Below are positions 16,932-26,585 of a DNA stretch of 64,000 bases, piece after piece. Source of the DNA: RGIG8748 sp045646525 (GTDB lineage: Bacteria; Bacillota; Clostridia; UMGS1810). The notes under the pieces are model-generated. The model had not been told where the DNA came from and did no database searches. It worked only from the letters and a program-made list of their open reading frames with translations. The translations under genes were made by a program, and so were the position numbers. The first letter of the stretch is position 1, and every line of letters begins with the position of its first letter. The stretch is from NCBI GenBank assembly GCA_045646525.1, contig JAZRKX010000027.1, positions 1 to 64,000 on the forward strand, written 5' to 3'.

Positions 16932-19532
16932 ATGGCTGTATCACCAATGATGAAGCAGTATTTTGAAATTAAAAAGGACTACGAGGATGCAATTCTCTTT
17001 TTCCGTCTGGGAGATTTTTATGAGATGTTCTACGATGATGCAATAGTTGCATCGCAGATTCTCGATATAACCCTCACGGGTAAGGATTGCGGTCAGGATG
17101 AGCGGGCACCCATGTGCGGAGTGCCTTATCACAGTGCGCAAAATTACATTGCCAAGCTTATAAAAAACGGCAAAAAGGTTGCCATCTGCGAGCAGGTGGA
17201 GGACCCCAAGGCTTCCAAGGGTATAGTAAAAAGAGATGTAATCCGAGTGGTAACTCCCGGTACTGCAAACATGGATGCAGTTTTAGACTCGGACGAAAAT
17301 AACTTTCTTGCCAGCGTGTATGTTGATAAGGATGTATATTCCGTATCGTTTTGCGATGTTACCACGGGCGAGCTTATCACCACAGACGGAGATAACACCG
17401 CAACGGAAAATCAGCTTGTAAACACCCTTGCGTGCTTTAAGCCGAGCGAGATTATAATAAACGATAAGGCGGTTAAGGAGTCCAAATCCGTATTGGAGCT
17501 TAAAACCCGCTTTGATTTCTATGACAGCTATGTTCCCGAGCTGTATTATGATTATGACAACGGAAAATGCGTACTCAGTGAGAGATTTCCCGACATAGAC
17601 AACAATCCCCTTATAAATGACAACCCCACCTGTGTCAAATCTCTCGGGGCGCTCTTTATGTACCTCAAGGAAACGCAGAAGATAGACCTTTCGCACATAC
17701 AGAGCCTAAGCTATTTCAAAAGCTGTGACTACATGGAGATAGATTTAAGCTCTCGGCGGAATTTAGAGCTTACCGAGACCATGCGTGATAAATCCAAACG
17801 AGGCTCGCTCTACGGCATACTCGACTATACGGGTACTGGTATGGGCGCAAGAAAGCTTAAGTCATGGATAGACAGACCTCTTATAACCGCAAATCTTATA
17901 GAAAAAAGGTTAGATAGCGTGGAGGAGCTTATACAAAACCCCGAAATCTCGGATTCTTTAAGAGATTCCTTTAAAAAGATAAACGATATAGAAAGACTCA
18001 TAGGCAAAACCGTGTACGGCTCATGCAATGCGAGGGATTTCCTCTCACTTAAGCAGAGTATAGAGAATCTGCCCGAAATAGAGTCTCTCATATCGCGTCT
18101 TGCAAGTCCCATTATGTCGGAAGCCTCAGGCAATTTTGACAATCTTTCCGATATCTATACTCTGCTCGACTCGGCTATAGAAGAGGAGGAAACACCTCTT
18201 ACCATAAGAGAGGGCGGTATTATAAAAGAGGGCTTTGATACAGAGCTTGACAGGCTTCGCAAGATTATGAAGGGCGGTACAAGCCTTCTTGCAGAACTGG
18301 AAGCCAAGGAAAAAGAAAGAACAGGCATAAAAAACCTTAAGATAAGCTACAACAAGGTTTACGGCTACTATATAGAGGTAACAAGGTCGTTTTTGTCCAT
18401 GGTGCCCGATGATTATATAAGAAAGCAGACGCTCACCGGCTGTGAAAGATTTATAACACAGGATTTAAAGGAAGCGGAAAATACAATCCTCGGCGCAAGA
18501 GAGAGAGTAAATGACTTGGAGTATGAGGACTTTATGTATGTCCGAAGCACCATCACAAAGAACATAGAGCGCCTTAAAAAAATGGCAGAGGTCATAAGCA
18601 CCATGGATGTGCTTTGCTCTCTGGCAAAGGCGGCAAGCCTTAACGGATATGTGCGCCCTACCGTAAATGACGGCGATGAAATCATAATATCCGAGGGGCG
18701 CCATCCCATAGTGGAAAATTCGCGCAGAGAAACACTCTTTGTGCCCAATGATACATATTTAAACACTTCGGACAGCCGTTTTTCCATAATCACGGGTCCG
18801 AACATGGCAGGTAAGTCCACATATATGCGTCAGAGCGCCATAATCACACTTATGGCACAGCTCGGTTCGTTTGTACCTGCCAAGAGTGCAACCATAGGCA
18901 TAGTGGACCGCATATTTACAAGAATAGGCGCATCCGACGACCTTGCAGGCGGTCAGAGTACCTTTATGGTAGAGATGAACGAGGTTGCAAACATACTTAA
19001 AAATGCTACAAAGAAAAGTCTTGTAATCCTTGACGAAATAGGCAGAGGCACAAGCACCTATGACGGTCTCTCTATTGCGTGGGCGGTTACGGAGTACATA
19101 TGTGAAAACATAGGCGCAAAGACACTTTTTGCAACGCATTACCATGAGCTTACCGAGCTTGAGGGCGCAATAGACGGCGTTAAGAACTATTCCGTAGCGG
19201 TAAAAAGGCGCGGCGACGATATTACATTTTTAAGAAAAATTGTCCGTGGCGGCACAGATGACAGCTTCGGTATAGAGGTTGCCAGACTTGCAGGCGTTCC
19301 CGATGCGGTAATCATGAGGGCAAAGGAAGTCCTCGAGGCTGTGGAAAGCGGCGAAAAGCGTCAGGAAACCACAACCGCAGATAAAATAAGCGCCGCCCGT
19401 GAAAAGAAAGTAAAGGCAAACGAATTAAAGGATGCAATAATGAGTGTGGACATATCCACCCTCACACCTCTTGAAGCTATGAATGAACTGTTTATGCTTC
19501 AGAAAAAGGTAGGAGAATTAAGTGAAGATTAA
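16932..19532 (+). CDS. mutS: DNA mismatch repair protein MutS
   Basis: Recognises mismatches and recruits MutL. The 866-residue protein has the N-terminal mismatch-binding domain with GDFYEMF (the Phe-x-Glu wedge), the connector, lever and clamp regions, and a C-terminal ABC-type ATPase with GPNMAGKSTYMRQ (about residue 622) and DEIGRGTSTYDG. A GGAGG site inside the end of the preceding gene serves the start. It overlaps mutL by 11 bases. Confidence 0.98.
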   Translation: MAVSPMMKQYFEIKKDYEDAILFFRLGDFYEMFYDDAIVASQILDITLTGKDCGQDERAPMCGVPYHSAQNYIAKLIKNGKKVAICEQVEDPKASKGIVKRDVIRVVTPGTANMDAVLDSDENNFLASVYVDKDVYSVSFCDVTTGELITTDGDNTATENQLVNTLACFKPSEIIINDKAVKESKSVLELKTRFDFYDSYVPELYYDYDNGKCVLSERFPDIDNNPLINDNPTCVKSLGALFMYLKETQKIDLSHIQSLSYFKSCDYMEIDLSSRRNLELTETMRDKSKRGSLYGILDYTGTGMGARKLKSWIDRPLITANLIEKRLDSVEELIQNPEISDSLRDSFKKINDIERLIGKTVYGSCNARDFLSLKQSIENLPEIESLISRLASPIMSEASGNFDNLSDIYTLLDSAIEEEETPLTIREGGIIKEGFDTELDRLRKIMKGGTSLLAELEAKEKERTGIKNLKISYNKVYGYYIEVTRSFLSMVPDDYIRKQTLTGCERFITQDLKEAENTILGARERVNDLEYEDFMYVRSTITKNIERLKKMAEVISTMDVLCSLAKAASLNGYVRPTVNDGDEIIISEGRHPIVENSRRETLFVPNDTYLNTSDSRFSIITGPNMAGKSTYMRQSAIITLMAQLGSFVPAKSATIGIVDRIFTRIGASDDLAGGQSTFMVEMNEVANILKNATKKSLVILDEIGRGTSTYDGLSIAWAVTEYICENIGAKTLFATHYHELTELEGAIDGVKNYSVAVKRRGDDITFLRKIVRGGTDDSFGIEVARLAGVPDAVIMRAKEVLEAVESGEKRQETTTADKISAAREKKVKANELKDAIMSVDISTLTPLEAMNELFMLQKKVGELSED

Positions 19533-21396
19533 TGTACTTTCTACAGAGATATCCAATATGATAGCCGCGGGCGAGGTCGTGGAAAGACCCGCTTCGGTCA
19601 TAAAGGAGCTTGTCGAAAACTCCATAGATGCGGGCGCCACCTCAATAACGGTGGAGATAAAAAAGGGCGGAATTCAGTATATGCGCGTTACCGACAACGG
19701 CTGCGGCATAGATGCAGATGAGATTGAAACCGCCTTTAAGCGCCATGCAACAAGCAAGGTTAAAACCGCATCCGACCTTGATGCCATAGGCACTTTGGGT
19801 TTCAGGGGCGAGGCTCTTGCAAGCATTGCCGCAGTTTCCAAGGTGGAGATATTTTCAAAGACAGCCGCCTCTCCTCTGGGAAGATGCGTTACTGTGGAAG
19901 CGGGAGAGGCTCTGCAGTCCGACGAGGCGGGATGCCCCGACGGCACAACCATGATTGTGCGCAATCTCTTTTTCAACACCCCTGCGAGAATGAAGTTTTT
20001 AAAGAGCGATTCGGCAGAGACAAGCTATGTAACAGATGTTATAAATAAGCTTGCCCTAAGCCACCCCGAGATAGCCTTTCAGTATATAAACGGCGGAAAA
20101 ACCGTGCTTTCTTCCACGGGAGACGGAAGCCTTTTAAACGCAATATATAGCGTATTCGGTAAAGAATACACAAATAACATGACAGAGGTAAGCTACTGCG
20201 AGGAGGGTTTTTCGGTACACGGCTATGTGGGTACGGGCGCCATTGCGCGTAAGGACAGAAGACACCAGTTCTTTTTTGTAAATAACAGAAATATCATGTC
20301 CAAAATCATGTCCTCTGCGGTAAGCGAGGCGTTCAAGACAAGTGTAATGACGGGTCACTACCCCGTATGTGTATTAAAAGCGGACACCGACCCGAAGAAT
20401 GTGGATGTAAATGTGCACCCTGCCAAAATCGAGGTGCGTTTTTCGGATGAAAAGCGGGTGTATTCAAGTATCTACTGGGCGGTGAAAAATTCTCTTTCAC
20501 AAGAGAAATATGTACCCGAGGTGGAGTTTAAGGCACCGGGTCTTGACACCAATGTGAAAAATGCCCCCGTATATGAAAAGTCGGAGCAGATTAATCTTCT
20601 AAAGGAAGCTTATGTGGAGTCCGCACCGAAGATAACCATACAAAAACCCGCGCTTGCATCGAAACCCGAGGAAAATACCGAGAGATTTGCGCATATACCA
20701 AAGCAGGCTGCAAACGAGGTAAGGCTAAAGGAACCTCAGAGGTTTGAAAACATATCCTACACCGTACCCGATAATCCCGACAGACCGAGTGCATTCAAAC
20801 TGCCCATGCCCGAGGCGGATGTGGACTTTAAGTATGTGGGGCAGGTTTTCGGTACATATTTCATAATTCAAAAAGATAATGAAATGTATATAATAGACCA
20901 GCATGCCGCTCATGAGAGGATATGCTTTGAGGAGCTTCTGGAGGAGTTCTACAGTAACGAGGTGGAGTCTCAGATGATGCTTCTGCCCGTTACCCTCACC
21001 CTCACGGGTGCGGAAATGACTCTTGTGGAGGAAAATGCAGATTTCTTCCTCCAGATAGGCTTTGAGATAGAAATATTCGGCAAAAATTCCGTAATAGTGC
21101 GTGCTACCCCCGGCACCATGGAGGAGCACGAAATAAAAGATACTGTATCGGACATAATAAGCCTTGTGGGTGCAAACAGACACAATATGGTAAGAGGTGT
21201 GTACGAGGAAGCACTTCACATGATAGCGTGCAAAAAGGCGCTAAAGGGCAACACCGTGCTTTCGGATACTGAGCTTAAAGCACTCGCTTCCAAGGTGCTT
21301 TCTCTGGGAGACGGCATAAACACCTGCCCCCACGGAAGACCGATAACCGTAAAAATGACAAGATACAGTCTGGAAAGACAGTTCAAGAGAGAATAG
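19522..21396 (+). CDS. mutL: DNA mismatch repair endonuclease MutL
   Basis: MutL-type ATPase that couples mismatch recognition to strand incision. The 624-residue protein has GHKL ATPase motifs (ELVENSIDAGA, TDNGCGI, LGFRGEAL), a variable linker of about residues 330-430, and a C-terminal domain with DQHAAHERICFEE near residue 459. That matches the DQHA(X)2E(X)4E endonuclease motif of organisms lacking MutH. Supporting ACKKA and CPHGRP motifs are present. It starts with GTG at 19522 after GGAGAA, overlapping mutS. Confidence 0.97.
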   Translation: MKINVLSTEISNMIAAGEVVERPASVIKELVENSIDAGATSITVEIKKGGIQYMRVTDNGCGIDADEIETAFKRHATSKVKTASDLDAIGTLGFRGEALASIAAVSKVEIFSKTAASPLGRCVTVEAGEALQSDEAGCPDGTTMIVRNLFFNTPARMKFLKSDSAETSYVTDVINKLALSHPEIAFQYINGGKTVLSSTGDGSLLNAIYSVFGKEYTNNMTEVSYCEEGFSVHGYVGTGAIARKDRRHQFFFVNNRNIMSKIMSSAVSEAFKTSVMTGHYPVCVLKADTDPKNVDVNVHPAKIEVRFSDEKRVYSSIYWAVKNSLSQEKYVPEVEFKAPGLDTNVKNAPVYEKSEQINLLKEAYVESAPKITIQKPALASKPEENTERFAHIPKQAANEVRLKEPQRFENISYTVPDNPDRPSAFKLPMPEADVDFKYVGQVFGTYFIIQKDNEMYIIDQHAAHERICFEELLEEFYSNEVESQMMLLPVTLTLTGAEMTLVEENADFFLQIGFEIEIFGKNSVIVRATPGTMEEHEIKDTVSDIISLVGANRHNMVRGVYEEALHMIACKKALKGNTVLSDTELKALASKVLSLGDGINTCPHGRPITVKMTRYSLERQFKRE

Positions 21397-21398
21397 AT

Positions 21399-22346
21399 AT
21401 GAAAAAACCCCATGTTGTTTTAATAGCAGGACCTACGGGAGTGGGCAAAACCGCCGCATCCGTACATCTTGCCAAAAAACTTGATACAGACATCATATCC
21501 TGTGATTCCATGCAGATATACAAGGGCATGGACATAGGCACCGCCAAGGTTACGAAAGAGGAAGCAGGCGGTGTGGTGCATCACCTTATAGATGTGGCAG
21601 AACCCTATGAGACATTCAGCGTGTGCGACTATGTGGAGAGGGCATCCTCTGTAATAGAGAGCCTTTCGAAAGCGGGAAAGAGCTCACTTGTGGTGGGCGG
21701 AACGGGGCTTTATGCGGATTCTCTTTTAAAGGGCATCACATTTGAGTCAAAGGCACCTGCCGACGAGACCTTCAGACAGGAAATGACCCGTCTGTGCGAG
21801 GAAAAAGGCAGGGAGTATCTTCATTCTCTGCTTTGCGAGGCGGATGAGGAGAGCGCAAAGGCTATACATCCCAACAATGTAAAGAGAGTTATACGCGCTC
21901 TGGAATACCACCACGCCACAGGAGAGAGGATATCCGATTACAACAGGCGCACTCTTGATATAGAGGCGCCCTACGATACTGACAAAATATATTTCACACG
22001 CTCAAGGGAGAACCTTTACGAGCGAATAGACAAAAGAGTGGACCTTATGATAGAAGCGGGTCTTGAAGACGAGGTAAGACGCATAGCCAAAATCTGCCCG
22101 TCCGACACCTCTACCGCCATGCAGGCTCTCGGCTACAAGGAGATGCTTTTGTATATTCGGGGCGAAATATCGTTTGGCGAGGCTGTCGAGCTTATAAAAA
22201 GGGGAAGCAGGCAGTATGCCAAAAGACAGCTTACATGGTTTAAGCGCGATGCCGATGCCCTGTGGCTCAATCTGGATGAATTTTCCTGCGCACAGGATGT
22301 GGCAGAGGCATGCTATGAGCATATTATCGAAAGGAGGAAAATATGA
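21399..22346 (+). CDS. miaA: tRNA dimethylallyltransferase MiaA
   Basis: Transfers dimethylallyl to A37 of tRNAs reading codons that start with U. The 315-residue protein has the P-loop GPTGVGKTAASVHL (about residues 10-23), DIISCDSMQIYKGMDIGTAK, and RVIRALEYHHATG. It starts two bases after mutL and shares an ATGA overlap with the next gene. No hfq gene follows it here. Confidence 0.97.
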   Translation: MKKPHVVLIAGPTGVGKTAASVHLAKKLDTDIISCDSMQIYKGMDIGTAKVTKEEAGGVVHHLIDVAEPYETFSVCDYVERASSVIESLSKAGKSSLVVGGTGLYADSLLKGITFESKAPADETFRQEMTRLCEEKGREYLHSLLCEADEESAKAIHPNNVKRVIRALEYHHATGERISDYNRRTLDIEAPYDTDKIYFTRSRENLYERIDKRVDLMIEAGLEDEVRRIAKICPSDTSTAMQALGYKEMLLYIRGEISFGEAVELIKRGSRQYAKRQLTWFKRDADALWLNLDEFSCAQDVAEACYEHIIERRKI

Positions 22347-23557
22347 AAAAATTATTTAAGGTTTTATTAGTTCCGTGCGCTGTTATGATAATTGCGGTAA
22401 TTGTATCTCTCATATTTTCCGACGGTATTAAGTATGAGGTAATACGCCACGGCGAAATGGAAAAATCACATTCGTTCAGCGCGGTTGTAATACGCGACGA
22501 AACCGTGATAGAAGCCGAAAAGTCAGGTGTGCTCGAATCCCACGCCGACGACAACGAAATGGTAAGGAAAAACAAGCACATAGCAAGCATATATGAAACT
22601 GAGATAGACGAAAGCGCCAAAATCTCACTTCAGCGCATAAATGCCCGCATTGAAGAAATAACCAAGGTGCGCGAGCAGTTCGGCATAAGCGAGGTTGGCG
22701 CATTTCAGGTGGACTCGGCAATGGATTTAAGAATACGCGAGGTCTACAAAGCCTCGGAAGCAGGCGATATGAGAGAGGTTATGAGCATATTAGATGATTT
22801 AAACCTCTTAAATGACAGAAAGAACGCTCTCGAAAAGGGCGTTGACTATACCGACGAAACCTTAAAAAAGCTTATGAAAGAAAAGAAAGAAGCCGAAAAA
22901 AAGCTCGGCGGCTCCAAACAGGATATATATGCCCCCGCGGCGGGAATATATACCACGGCTGTAGACGGCTTTGAGGATATCTTAACTCCTGCCGCCATAG
23001 GCGAAATGACACCATATGATTTTGAATCCGTCACAAAGATGAACGGCAGCGGCAATGCAAAGAAATCCAAGGACGCCGTGTGCAAAATCATAGAGAGCAC
23101 GCAGTGGTCTGTGGCATTTGTAGCCACACAAAAGGAGATATCAAAGCTTAAGGAAGGCTCCCTTGTATACATAAGAGCCAAAAATCACGAAAACGATTCC
23201 GCCGCAAAGATAAGCTATATATCCACTCCCGTAAACGGCAACTACCTTGTAATTGCCACCTCGGACAAGGACTGTGTATGGGCAATGCGCGAAAGATTTG
23301 TGGAGATAGACCTTGTAAGGAGTAAATATTCGGGATTAAAGGTGCCCATAGCCGCACTTCGGGTAAAGGACGGCAAGACGGGCGTATTTACCGTGGTGGA
23401 CGGCATAGTGTATTTCAAAGAGGTAAAGGTGCTCTACAAGGATACGGTTTATGCAATCGTTGAAGAGGACAACACCTCGCACGGAGGACTTCTTCTTTAT
23501 GATGAGGTAGTAACCTCATCCAAACGGGAATTAAAGGAAGGCGAAAGAATATCATGA
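22343..23557 (+). CDS. HlyD-like membrane-anchored protein of unknown role
   Basis: 404 residues with one N-terminal membrane segment (about 5-27), then a lipoyl/barrel-sandwich region split by a long coiled coil (about 85-190), as in HlyD/MacA-type adaptor proteins. No transporter gene lies beside it. In other Clostridia I recall a similar gene just upstream of yggS-sepF, suggesting a cell-envelope or division-associated role, but this is inference. It is coupled to miaA and to yggS by ATGA overlaps. Automated annotation would probably call it an efflux adaptor; export function is not shown. Confidence 0.7.
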   Translation: MKKLFKVLLVPCAVMIIAVIVSLIFSDGIKYEVIRHGEMEKSHSFSAVVIRDETVIEAEKSGVLESHADDNEMVRKNKHIASIYETEIDESAKISLQRINARIEEITKVREQFGISEVGAFQVDSAMDLRIREVYKASEAGDMREVMSILDDLNLLNDRKNALEKGVDYTDETLKKLMKEKKEAEKKLGGSKQDIYAPAAGIYTTAVDGFEDILTPAAIGEMTPYDFESVTKMNGSGNAKKSKDAVCKIIESTQWSVAFVATQKEISKLKEGSLVYIRAKNHENDSAAKISYISTPVNGNYLVIATSDKDCVWAMRERFVEIDLVRSKYSGLKVPIAALRVKDGKTGVFTVVDGIVYFKEVKVLYKDTVYAIVEEDNTSHGGLLLYDEVVTSSKRELKEGERIS

Positions 23558-24237
23558 GCATAGAACAGAATCTTAATGAAATAAAGAAAAATATATCCGC
23601 CGCATGCGAAAAGGCGGGCAGAAACCCCGACTCTGTTACAATCCTTGCGGTTACAAAGACCATAGATGCCGACAGGATAAACGAGGCGGTATCGCTTGGT
23701 CTTTGCGACCTTGGTGAAAACAGAGTACAGGAGCTTTTGTCAAAGTATGACGATGTAAAAGGCGATGTAAGATGGCACATAATAGGACATCTGCAGAAAA
23801 ACAAGGTAAAGTACATTGCCGACAAGGTGTGCATGATACACTCCGTTGAGTCTTATTCTCTCATGGAGGAGATAGAAAGACAGTGCGCGCGCATTGACAA
23901 GGTTATGGATATATTAATAGAGGTAAATGTATCGGGCGAGGAGTCCAAAAGCGGAATTGCGCCCTCGGAAGTGTTTGATTTTGTGCAAAAGGCAAGCACT
24001 TACCCTCATATAAGGGTAAAGGGACTTATGACCATGGCACCATTTGGCGCAGAAAATGACGAATTACATCAAATTTTTTCGGATTTGTACAAAATTTCTG
24101 TTGACATATCGCATAAAAAATTAGATAATGTTAGTATGGAGTGTCTGTCTATGGGCATGACAAACGATTATGCCGTAGCCGTGGAGGAGAATTCCACCAT
24201 AGTGCGCGTAGGCACAGGACTCTTTAAACAGCATTAA
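23554..24237 (+). CDS. yggS: YggS-family pyridoxal phosphate homeostasis protein
   Basis: A PLP-binding TIM-barrel protein that buffers cellular PLP and affects amino- and keto-acid pools. The 227-residue protein has the PLP-lysine context ILAVTKTIDAD (about residue 37), GENRVQELLSKY and WHIIGHLQKNKVK, and GLMTMAPFG, all typical. The ylmE-ylmF(sepF)-ylmH-divIVA order of Gram-positives is reproduced with yggS = ylmE. It overlaps the upstream gene by 4 bases. Confidence 0.95.
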   Translation: MSIEQNLNEIKKNISAACEKAGRNPDSVTILAVTKTIDADRINEAVSLGLCDLGENRVQELLSKYDDVKGDVRWHIIGHLQKNKVKYIADKVCMIHSVESYSLMEEIERQCARIDKVMDILIEVNVSGEESKSGIAPSEVFDFVQKASTYPHIRVKGLMTMAPFGAENDELHQIFSDLYKISVDISHKKLDNVSMECLSMGMTNDYAVAVEENSTIVRVGTGLFKQH

Positions 24238-24269
24238 TAAGTAAACTCACGAAAGGACGGTTATATAAA

Positions 24270-24755
24270 ATGAGCGAAATGGTAAAGAAGTTTCTTGCAT
24301 ACATGGGTATAGGCGATGTAAGAGACAACGAAGAAGAAATCGAAGAGGAGAAGAAGGAAGAATTCTTTGCCCCCGAACCTAAGCCTAGATATTCCGACAT
24401 ATCCAATGCACCTCAGTCCTCCACGGGCAGAAAGGGCAAGGTAGTAAACATTCATACAACTACACAGCTTAAGGTGGTAGTGCTTCAGCCTACTACATAC
24501 AACGATGCTACCGAAATCACCGACCACTTAAGAGAAAAGAAGCCCGTTGTGGTTAATCTCGAAAAGCTCGACAAGGAAAATGCAAGAAAGATTGTAGACT
24601 TTTTGAGCGGTGCCGTGTATGCATTAACAGGCAAAATGCAAAAGGTTGCAAACGGAATCATACTCCTCGTACCCAGCACAATGGGTATAGCGGGCGATTT
24701 CACCGACGATTTCTCCGACGAATTAAAAACTCACGCGCTTTTTGATTTCTTTTAA
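24270..24755 (+). CDS. sepF: Cell division protein SepF
   Basis: Membrane anchor and bundling factor for FtsZ. The 161-residue protein has an N-terminal amphipathic helix (start MSEMVKKFLAYMGIGD), an acidic linker (EEEIEEEKKEE), and the SepF core with VVVLQPTTYNDATEI and VVNLEKLDKENARKIVDFLSG. AAAGGACGG precedes the start. It lies between yggS and ylmH, as in many Firmicutes. Confidence 0.96.
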   Translation: MSEMVKKFLAYMGIGDVRDNEEEIEEEKKEEFFAPEPKPRYSDISNAPQSSTGRKGKVVNIHTTTQLKVVVLQPTTYNDATEITDHLREKKPVVVNLEKLDKENARKIVDFLSGAVYALTGKMQKVANGIILLVPSTMGIAGDFTDDFSDELKTHALFDFF

Positions 24756-24758
24756 AAT

Positions 24759-25532
24759 ATGACAGACAGAAAGACAGTCCTCCATGGCATTACGGACACG
24801 GAGGAGAAGATGTTTCTGTCGCACATCTGCGATATGTGCGATAAGAGCGAAAAGACAGGAAGAGTCATGTACTCCAAATTCATGTCGCCGAGGCAGGAGC
24901 TACTTATTAAGGAGAGGCTTGCGCCTTTATATGATATCCGCTTTTTCGGCGGGTTCGACGGGGCGCAAAGAGTCATGGCGGCAGTAGTGCCGAGCGATTG
25001 GGAGGAGCCTGAATTCCCCATGTGCGCCGTAAGGGCGGACAACCTCGGCAAGCGGGAGCTTACTCACAGAGATTACCTCGGGAGTATACTCGCGCTCGGC
25101 ATCACAAGGGAGAACATAGGCGATATAGCTGTAGCAGATGACGGAGCATATATTTTTATGTGTGCCGACATAGCAGAATACATCATGACTAATCTCACCA
25201 AGGTGGCATCCTCGGGTATAAGACTCACCCGCGAGGACGATTTTTCCAAGGTGGAGGTCACAGTAAGCTTTAAGATTATATCTGCCACGGTATCTTCCAT
25301 GCGCCTTGATTGTATAATAAGTGCCGCTACGGGCAAATCCCGCTCGGTATCGGCATCTGTTATAACAGACGGTCTTGTGAGCGTGAACTACTCACCCGTA
25401 AAGAACGTTTCCTATATGGTTAAGGACAAGGATGTCCTTTCTGTAAGAGGCTTCGGAAAGGCTGTAGTGGAGACTGATATGACACTTACAAAAAAAGGCA
25501 GAACACACATCAATATTAAGAAATATGTATAA
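24759..25532 (+). CDS. ylmH: YlmH-family S4-domain RNA-binding protein
   Basis: 257 residues; the N-terminal domain has PRQELLIKERL and FFGGFDGAQRVMA and the C-terminal S4 domain begins around residue 180 (MRLDCIIS) with GLVSVNYSPVKN. YlmH proteins bind RNA and have been linked to rescue of stalled large ribosomal subunits and to division in Gram-positives. The start follows sepF by three bases and has no clear Shine-Dalgarno site, which suggests coupled translation. Confidence 0.88.
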   Translation: MTDRKTVLHGITDTEEKMFLSHICDMCDKSEKTGRVMYSKFMSPRQELLIKERLAPLYDIRFFGGFDGAQRVMAAVVPSDWEEPEFPMCAVRADNLGKRELTHRDYLGSILALGITRENIGDIAVADDGAYIFMCADIAEYIMTNLTKVASSGIRLTREDDFSKVEVTVSFKIISATVSSMRLDCIISAATGKSRSVSASVITDGLVSVNYSPVKNVSYMVKDKDVLSVRGFGKAVVETDMTLTKKGRTHINIKKYV

Positions 25533-25546
25533 AGGAGGCGTGTGCC

Positions 25547-25987
25547 ATGATTACACCAATGGATTTGCGTACAAAAACCTTTAAAAAGGCCACTATGGGC
25601 GGCTATGACAAGAGAGAAGTAGACGAATACATGCAGGTACTTACCGAGGACTATGAAAAGGTGTACAAGCAGTCTGTGGAAGCTGCCGACAAAATAAACA
25701 CACTTTCCAAGCTTGTAGATACCTACAAATCTATGGAGGACACCATGAAAAACTCTATAGTTGTGGCACAGTCTGCGGCAGAGGATTTGGAAAAGACCGC
25801 CGAGGAAAAGGCAAACCTCATGGTAGAGGAAGCAAAGCTTACTGCCAAGAAGATTATAGACGAGGCAAACGATAAGGCGGCGGAAATAACCGCACAGATA
25901 TCGGAGCTTAAAACCTCGATGGAGCTTTTCAAAAACACCGCAAAGGGCATGCTTACCGCACAGCTTGAAGTGGTGGAAAAGTTTTAG
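25547..25987 (+). CDS. divIVA: DivIVA-domain protein
   Basis: Coiled-coil protein that binds curved membrane at poles and septa. The 146-residue product opens with the classic membrane-binding segment (MDLRTKTFKKATMGGYDKRE) and continues as a long coiled coil to about residue 135. It is short for DivIVA, so it may be a dedicated division/polarity variant. AAAGGAGG precedes the start. It ends the yggS-sepF-ylmH-divIVA run. Confidence 0.92.
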   Translation: MITPMDLRTKTFKKATMGGYDKREVDEYMQVLTEDYEKVYKQSVEAADKINTLSKLVDTYKSMEDTMKNSIVVAQSAAEDLEKTAEEKANLMVEEAKLTAKKIIDEANDKAAEITAQISELKTSMELFKNTAKGMLTAQLEVVEKF

Positions 25988-26091
25988 GCTTTGATAAGTG
26001 CCTTATCGCCTGTATCAGAATTTATATTCTAAATTATTTGGTATAATATAGCAGAGGAGCTCAACAGCGAGCCCCTCTGCACTCCCCGCCG

Positions 26092-26285
26092 TCCGCTGTG
26101 AAATCTGCGGGGAAAGCAAAATAAAAAATCCGTTCTTAACCGAACGCTGCGAAGGCGGCAATTTTTGCCGCTTGTCCTCGCTAAACGGCAAATGCATAAT
26201 GGAACTTATCTGTTGCGTTTGCTGTTTTCGGTTGAACGGACTTTTAATTTTTCTGCTTTCCTAACCCCGCATATTTCAATGCGGA
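26092..26285 (+). repeat. Fold-back repeat unit, copy B-left
   Basis: Nearly identical to copy A over its length, including the GGAAAGC/GCTTTCC outer stem, the GCGGCAA hairpin and the AACGGCAAATGCATAATGGA core. Confidence 0.8.
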
Positions 26286-26362
26286 ATTTATTAGCAGCAC
26301 CAAAAGTTTGATAACAAAGTGTAAAAAATTTTGTATATTACAAAATGCGACATGTTTCTCGG

Positions 26363-26391
26363 TTGACTTTTACATAATATTGTGATAACAT
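26363..26391 (+). promoter_or_regulatory. Promoter of the cassette RNA, copy B
   Basis: TTGACT, 17 bases, TAACAT. The sequence before it (CATGTTTCTCGG) is identical in copy C, and the spacing is the same there. The predicted start falls at the first base of stem P1. Confidence 0.7.
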
Positions 26392-26397
26392 TAAACT

Positions 26398-26551
26398 TGC
26401 CAAATAGCTAACAAAATACTCATAGACGGATGCATTTTTGCTTCAGCAAAAATGCAGGCTCGCTTTTGCATCTTTTTATGGGTATGTTAAAGCTGTTTGG
26501 CGACGGAGTCGTGCATTTTTCATGCGTCGGCTCTGCGCCGGCGCATTTTTT
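26398..26551 (+). ncRNA. Structured RNA of the repeat cassette, copy B
   Basis: About 154 nt from the predicted start to the terminator. Stem P1 pairs GCCAAATAGCTAACA (from 26399) with its partner ending GTTTGGC at 26501. An inner stem pairs ATACTCATA with TATGGGTAT and encloses a GCATTTTTGC/GCAAAAATGC hairpin. AAAAATGCA (26448-26456) can also pair with TGCATTTTT (26512-26520) beyond P1, forming a pseudoknot. A TGCGTCGGC/GCCGGCGCA stem and six T residues end it. Copy C preserves these pairings with different bases. I do not recognise the RNA class. Confidence 0.75.
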
Positions 26552-26585
26552 AATTTATACCAAATTACGAAAAGGAGAAATGCAA

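Noticed and set aside
26398..26551. 6S RNA or a known riboswitch
   Set aside because: The fold lacks the large central bubble of 6S RNA, and no aptamer I know has this P1 plus long-range pairing; the terminator does not overlap the pairing strand as a classic switch would.
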